A stretch of 64,000 nt of DNA from the NCBI GenBank assembly GCA_942493035.1, contig OW818666.1, positions 3,410,001-3,474,000 of the forward strand. Direction: 5' to 3'. Below are positions 61,498-64,000 of the stretch, piece by piece. Each line of letters begins with the position of its first letter. Position 1 is the first letter of the stretch. This DNA is from WRGT01 sp942493035 (GTDB lineage Bacteria; Spirochaetota; UBA4802; UBA5550). The position numbers were made by a program, and so were the translations under genes. The notes below the pieces were generated by a model. That model was not told the origin of the DNA. It made no database searches and saw only the letters and a list, made by a program, of their open reading frames with translations.

Positions 61498-61698
61498 CTA
61501 ATAAAGATGTTTTATCAGCACATGAACAATCTTCACAAGAACAGCTGTTATCAGTATTGTCGGGAAAATTACTGCAGGATCTGCTACTGATGCATTTCCC
61601 CTCTTTTTCTGCACTATCCGGTACACACTCCAGCCAGTTAACGGTAGTACCACAATAAATATTAAAAACTTGATGCTGCTTCCGAGAATATACCCCAT
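61498..61698 (-). CDS. Small two-helix membrane protein
   Basis: A 66-residue protein with the strong Shine-Dalgarno AGGAGG before ATG 61698. Two hydrophobic segments (IKFLIFIVVLPLTGWSVY and AVIFPTILITAVLVKIVHVLI) are joined by a basic loop, QKKRGNAS. An overlapping longer frame (61403-61753) has a cysteine cluster, but its start lies inside the ribosome site region and it is not called. It could be the first gene of the Rrf2-cydAB transcript. Function unknown. Confidence 0.55.
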   Translation of the reverse strand: MGYILGSSIKFLIFIVVLPLTGWSVYRIVQKKRGNASVADPAVIFPTILITAVLVKIVHVLIKHLY

Positions 61699-62093
61699 AT
61701 ATTTCCTCCTGTATTAAAATGGATACCGGCATATAATTATTGAATACTTGCAATAATTATTTCTTACTTTTCAGCTTTTGTATGAATATTCTGAAAATTA
61801 CTATGTAAATAAAAGACAATCATATAAAAACTCTTTCCACTACATTCTTCTAATTTTCTCCGCTATCCCATTTTTTTTCTCATATAAACTATTAACTTAA
61901 CCGGATAGATAAGTTTCTATGTTGTGGCCGCTTCTGGAATGCGGTTCATTGAAATTGTTGATACTTTAAAAATAGTTAAAGACAACGATGATTTCATGAC
62001 ACTCTATGAATTCATGAAATCTCAAGACAAAGAATATATACGGATAGAGACCCAATTTGTCGGTCCAAAAGAGAAGATATGCATTGAATTGGG

Positions 62094-62222
62094 GACAGCA
62101 AACTGTATTTATAAATACGGAAACCAGAACATAATCACCCGTAAGGGTAACCTGCGATGAATCACTCATTAACATCAGAAAACTATACCCTTCAGGTGAA
62201 GATGCCGGATGCTGCATCAATA
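62094..62222 (+). pseudogene. Decayed fragment of the COG2509 flavoprotein 3' end
   Basis: Bases 62094-62222 align by eye with 58194-58333 of the flavoprotein gene, with about three quarters of positions equal and several small gaps: GAAACC, CCCGTAAG, GTAAC, TTAACATCAGA, CTATACCC and TCAGG line up in order. Frames are broken. It lies about 3.8 kb downstream, beyond cydAB, and shows an old partial duplication or the remnant of a second copy. The 79-codon frame ending at 62160 runs into it and is not a convincing gene. Confidence 0.7.
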
Positions 62223-62283
62223 TCATTCTTGACAAAACTTATAAACTACTCAATTTTTAAATTAGATTCTAATTGGTGATTAC

Positions 62284-62889
62284 ATGAATTTCACAGATGA
62301 AGTTAAAGAATACTATTTAATTGCGGCGGATGAATTTGTAAATCCGACAATCCATTTTACTGAAGAGTTTTTGTTAAAAGATACTATTCAAATGGAGAAC
62401 AATGAGTATGTCTGTGCAAGATACCGGAAGGATGACAACAGCTATCTTTTTTATTTTAAAATCAGCGGCAGAAACTGTTTTTACAGAATTCTGGTTTTAA
62501 AAGAGGAAAAGTTTGTATGGTCATGCAAAATAGTAAGCGGCAATACCGGCTATATAGAGATCAAAAATACACATAATCCACGAGAACCGGATACCTGGCT
62601 GAGCTATTTTAATAATCCGGATCATAGTATTTCGGGTGCAAAAATAATAATTCCTGTGAATGAAAATCCTGCATATGATATAGATGAAATAATTGAAATG
62701 ACAGAAAACATGATCAATCAAAAAACAATTGAATCCCTCCGTGATTATGCAATGGAGAATGAACTCAGTTTAAATATTGAAAGGTATTCTTTCGGAGAGA
62801 ATGATTCTACAATTGAAATTGATAGATGGAATATCATTGATTTATCAAAGTATTATATGGGATTGAATATAATACAGCATAAGGTCTGA
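62284..62889 (+). CDS. Protein of unknown function
   Basis: A 201-residue cytosolic protein with no recognised family. It is an alternating alpha-beta chain: EVKEYYLIAADEF, then KDDNSYLFYFKIS and FYRILVLKEEKF, a Pro-rich loop, NENPAYDIDEIIEMTENMINQK and a C-terminal helix. No signal peptide or Cys cluster. GGTGAT lies before the ATG. It stands after the flavoprotein remnant and before a terminator shared with the next gene. Confidence 0.6.
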   Translation: MNFTDEVKEYYLIAADEFVNPTIHFTEEFLLKDTIQMENNEYVCARYRKDDNSYLFYFKISGRNCFYRILVLKEEKFVWSCKIVSGNTGYIEIKNTHNPREPDTWLSYFNNPDHSISGAKIIIPVNENPAYDIDEIIEMTENMINQKTIESLRDYAMENELSLNIERYSFGENDSTIEIDRWNIIDLSKYYMGLNIIQHKV

Positions 62890-62917
62890 CAGACAATCTT
62901 GAATTTAAGACATAAGT

Positions 62918-62946
62918 GGCCCCGTAAGAAAAATCCTTACGGGGCC
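62918..62946. terminator. Bidirectional terminator hairpin
   Basis: GGCCCCGTAAG-7 bases-CTTACGGGGCC, a perfect 11-bp stem between the convergent genes ending at 62889 and 62988. Confidence 0.75.
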
Positions 62947-62987
62947 CATCAAATCATACATTTTGTGCAGGAGTGATGTTTATTCCC

Positions 62988-63464
62988 TTAAAACATATAC
63001 CCGGCTTCAATTGTAATAAATCCTTTTGACGCATCATTATTATCTGAATAAAACCGGACATGAGCGCCGATAGTAACAAATTCAGCTATCGGCGAAACAG
63101 TAAATCCCAAACCCCATTCAAAACACGCATCAGTCCCCTTATCAAATATTGGATCACGTTGATCGGTTCTATCCGTATCATCTCTCCAGTTATACGCAAA
63201 AACACCCCCAACAAAAATATCGGGTTTGATTAGAAAATTGAACGGGATGTATGTTAACCTGACAGGCATAATAGCGCTGCTCTGAATATCATCGTCAATA
63301 AACCCACCGCCGGCAGATAAATCTATATGATTATTCAGGAACAATCTATGATAGTCGATCGTATTAAAACCCGGCCCAACCGACAGAGTAACCGAATTAT
63401 TCTTGTACTCTTCAGCGAAAAGCATTACAGGTGTAAGAAGTATTAATATCATTATTCTTTTCAT
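62988..63464 (-). CDS. Small outer membrane beta-barrel-like protein
   Basis: A 158-residue protein with a signal peptide (MKRIMILILLTPVMLFAEEY). The mature part is built of amphipathic beta-strands with glycine-aromatic alternation (VTLSVGPGFNTIDYHRLFL, IDLSAGGGFIDDDI, GFITIEAGYMF) and ends in phenylalanine, the usual C-terminal signal for outer membrane insertion. An 8-strand barrel fits the length. No known family recognised. Confidence 0.65.
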   Translation of the reverse strand: MKRIMILILLTPVMLFAEEYKNNSVTLSVGPGFNTIDYHRLFLNNHIDLSAGGGFIDDDIQSSAIMPVRLTYIPFNFLIKPDIFVGGVFAYNWRDDTDRTDQRDPIFDKGTDACFEWGLGFTVSPIAEFVTIGAHVRFYSDNNDASKGFITIEAGYMF

Positions 63465-63484
63465 ATTTTTCCTCTTAAATATTA

Positions 63485-64000
63485 TTATTTACAATATGCT
63501 TTACATTTTCCTTTTTTCGCACTACACCCCTTTCCGTAGCGAGCTACAGCTGCAACAGACGCTAACGCGAGGTTATATGTCTTTATTGTTTTACGCTCTT
63601 CGTCGTACCATAAATTATTATCAGTACTGCATGTAATGTTTTTCCAGTTGGATCTTATACAATATTTTTCTTTGGAGGGCAATGAGGGCCAGCCTTTATT
63701 AACTTTATCATCTGTATCAGTTGAACTTACCTCTTCTGATTCAGCGGCAAGAATAATAATCTGTTCATCAGTAATCTCAAGGTCAAAAATTATTCTCTCA
63801 GTTAAATTATCACTTTGAACATTTGACACTTTAATCGAACTTAATAATTCATTTTCTTTTTTCAACTGTTCAATATCTTCCACAACTTCAGCATAAACCG
63901 AATCTCTGCAATCAAAACTTAATACTATTGTTTCCTCAAAAGAACCATCTTTAGTTTTTGTAATAGCTTTTTCTGTAACGATAACATCAGCATCTGAATT
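63485..64000 (-). CDS. Protein of unknown function, 5' end outside window
   Basis: The frame is open to the right edge of the window, so the gene begins beyond it; the GTG at 63883 is only an internal codon. The visible 171 residues include a helical segment (DIEQLKKENELLSSIKV), an acidic stretch (SEEVSSTDTDD), and a C-terminus with CIRSNWKNITC and CSAKKGKCKAYCK, giving five closely spaced cysteines that could form disulfides if exported. It lies 20 bases before the outer membrane gene on the same strand, so the two are likely one transcript. Family unknown. Confidence 0.6.
   Translation of the reverse strand, partial: NSDADVIVTEKAITKTKDGSFEETIVLSFDCRDSVYAEVVEDIEQLKKENELLSSIKVSNVQSDNLTERIIFDLEITDEQIIILAAESEEVSSTDTDDKVNKGWPSLPSKEKYCIRSNWKNITCSTDNNLWYDEERKTIKTYNLALASVAAVARYGKGCSAKKGKCKAYCK

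Noticed and set aside
61403..61753. 116-codon frame with CSCEDCSC cluster
   Set aside because: It overlaps the 66-residue membrane gene, which has the better Shine-Dalgarno, and its own start lies upstream of any ribosome site. The cysteine cluster looks accidental.
61924..62160. 78-codon frame before the flavoprotein remnant
   Set aside because: No Shine-Dalgarno, and its end runs into the decayed flavoprotein copy.
1..64000. tRNA or rRNA genes
   Set aside because: No cloverleaf or conserved T-loop pattern was noticed by eye; a tRNAscan run would settle it.

Overview
The window comes from a bacterium with an outer membrane and a fairly AT-rich chromosome (roughly 40% G+C by eye). The outer membrane is shown by a TonB-dependent receptor with its own ExbB/ExbD/TonB, a TolC-type channel with an RND pump, lipoproteins and a small beta-barrel candidate. 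The gene repertoire suggests Spirochaetota, but only tentatively: Maf/DUF115 protein, membrane-anchored AraC regulator, acidic MJ0042-finger/DUF4389 protein, multi-pass chemoreceptor and many small lipoproteins. No rRNA, tRNA, CRISPR array, prophage or replication origin was seen. This looks like ordinary chromosome, with one insertion sequence and many short palindromic repeats.

Layout. 1-2.9 kb: end of a membrane ferredoxin gene, an exported unknown, and a PerR/Fur repressor with a reverse-rubrerythrin peroxidase behind a palindromic operator. 3.2-6.7 kb: long-chain acyl-CoA dehydrogenase behind a 48-bp palindrome, a TetR regulator and a PabC-like enzyme. 6.8-8.6 kb: chemoreceptor gene flanked by two 124-bp terminal-inverted-repeat elements. 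8.6-13.5 kb: CDP-alcohol phosphatidyltransferase and a ChvE-GguAB-type sugar ABC importer. 13.8-19.2 kb: VOC protein, then an ExbB-ExbD-ExbD-TonB-receptor cluster. 19.2-28.2 kb: rhomboid protease, lipoprotein lipase, AraC-type regulator, TolC and RND pump without an adaptor gene, and an unknown membrane protein. 28.2-36 kb: D-aminoacylase-like amidohydrolase, DHH phosphoesterase, zinc-ribbon protein, a 1,098-bp IS30 element whose transposase carries an in-frame TGA, oligoendopeptidase F and PabB.

36-45 kb: ABC permease/ATPase with a TetR gene, a YbjN/CesT-like protein, a FeoC-like protein, PhoU-like/PiT phosphate uptake, and a Maf-CoaE-SPOR operon. 45-52 kb: ParE-type toxin-antitoxin pair, a 26-codon ORF with a perfect Shine-Dalgarno, lipoprotein-HtrA pair, and a small membrane protein followed by a 976-residue acidic repeat protein. 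52-64 kb: aconitase with a cysteine-rich partner, a VapBC-like pair translationally coupled to an MtfA-like metallopeptidase, a COG2509-type flavoprotein, cytochrome bd oxidase with an Rrf2 regulator, a decayed copy of the flavoprotein 3' end, an outer membrane protein and a gene running off the right edge.

Taken together the genes describe a heterotroph that oxidises fatty acids and imports sugars. It copes with oxygen through peroxidase and cytochrome bd, takes up a scarce ligand through a dedicated Ton system, and makes p-aminobenzoate with PabB and PabC encoded about 29 kb apart. The most unusual material is non-coding: at least five families of short palindromic elements lie between genes, two of them bracketing the chemoreceptor gene. 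Other points to check are the 26-codon ORF with its palindromic upstream region, the tandem-repeat acidic protein, and the VapBC-MtfA coupling.
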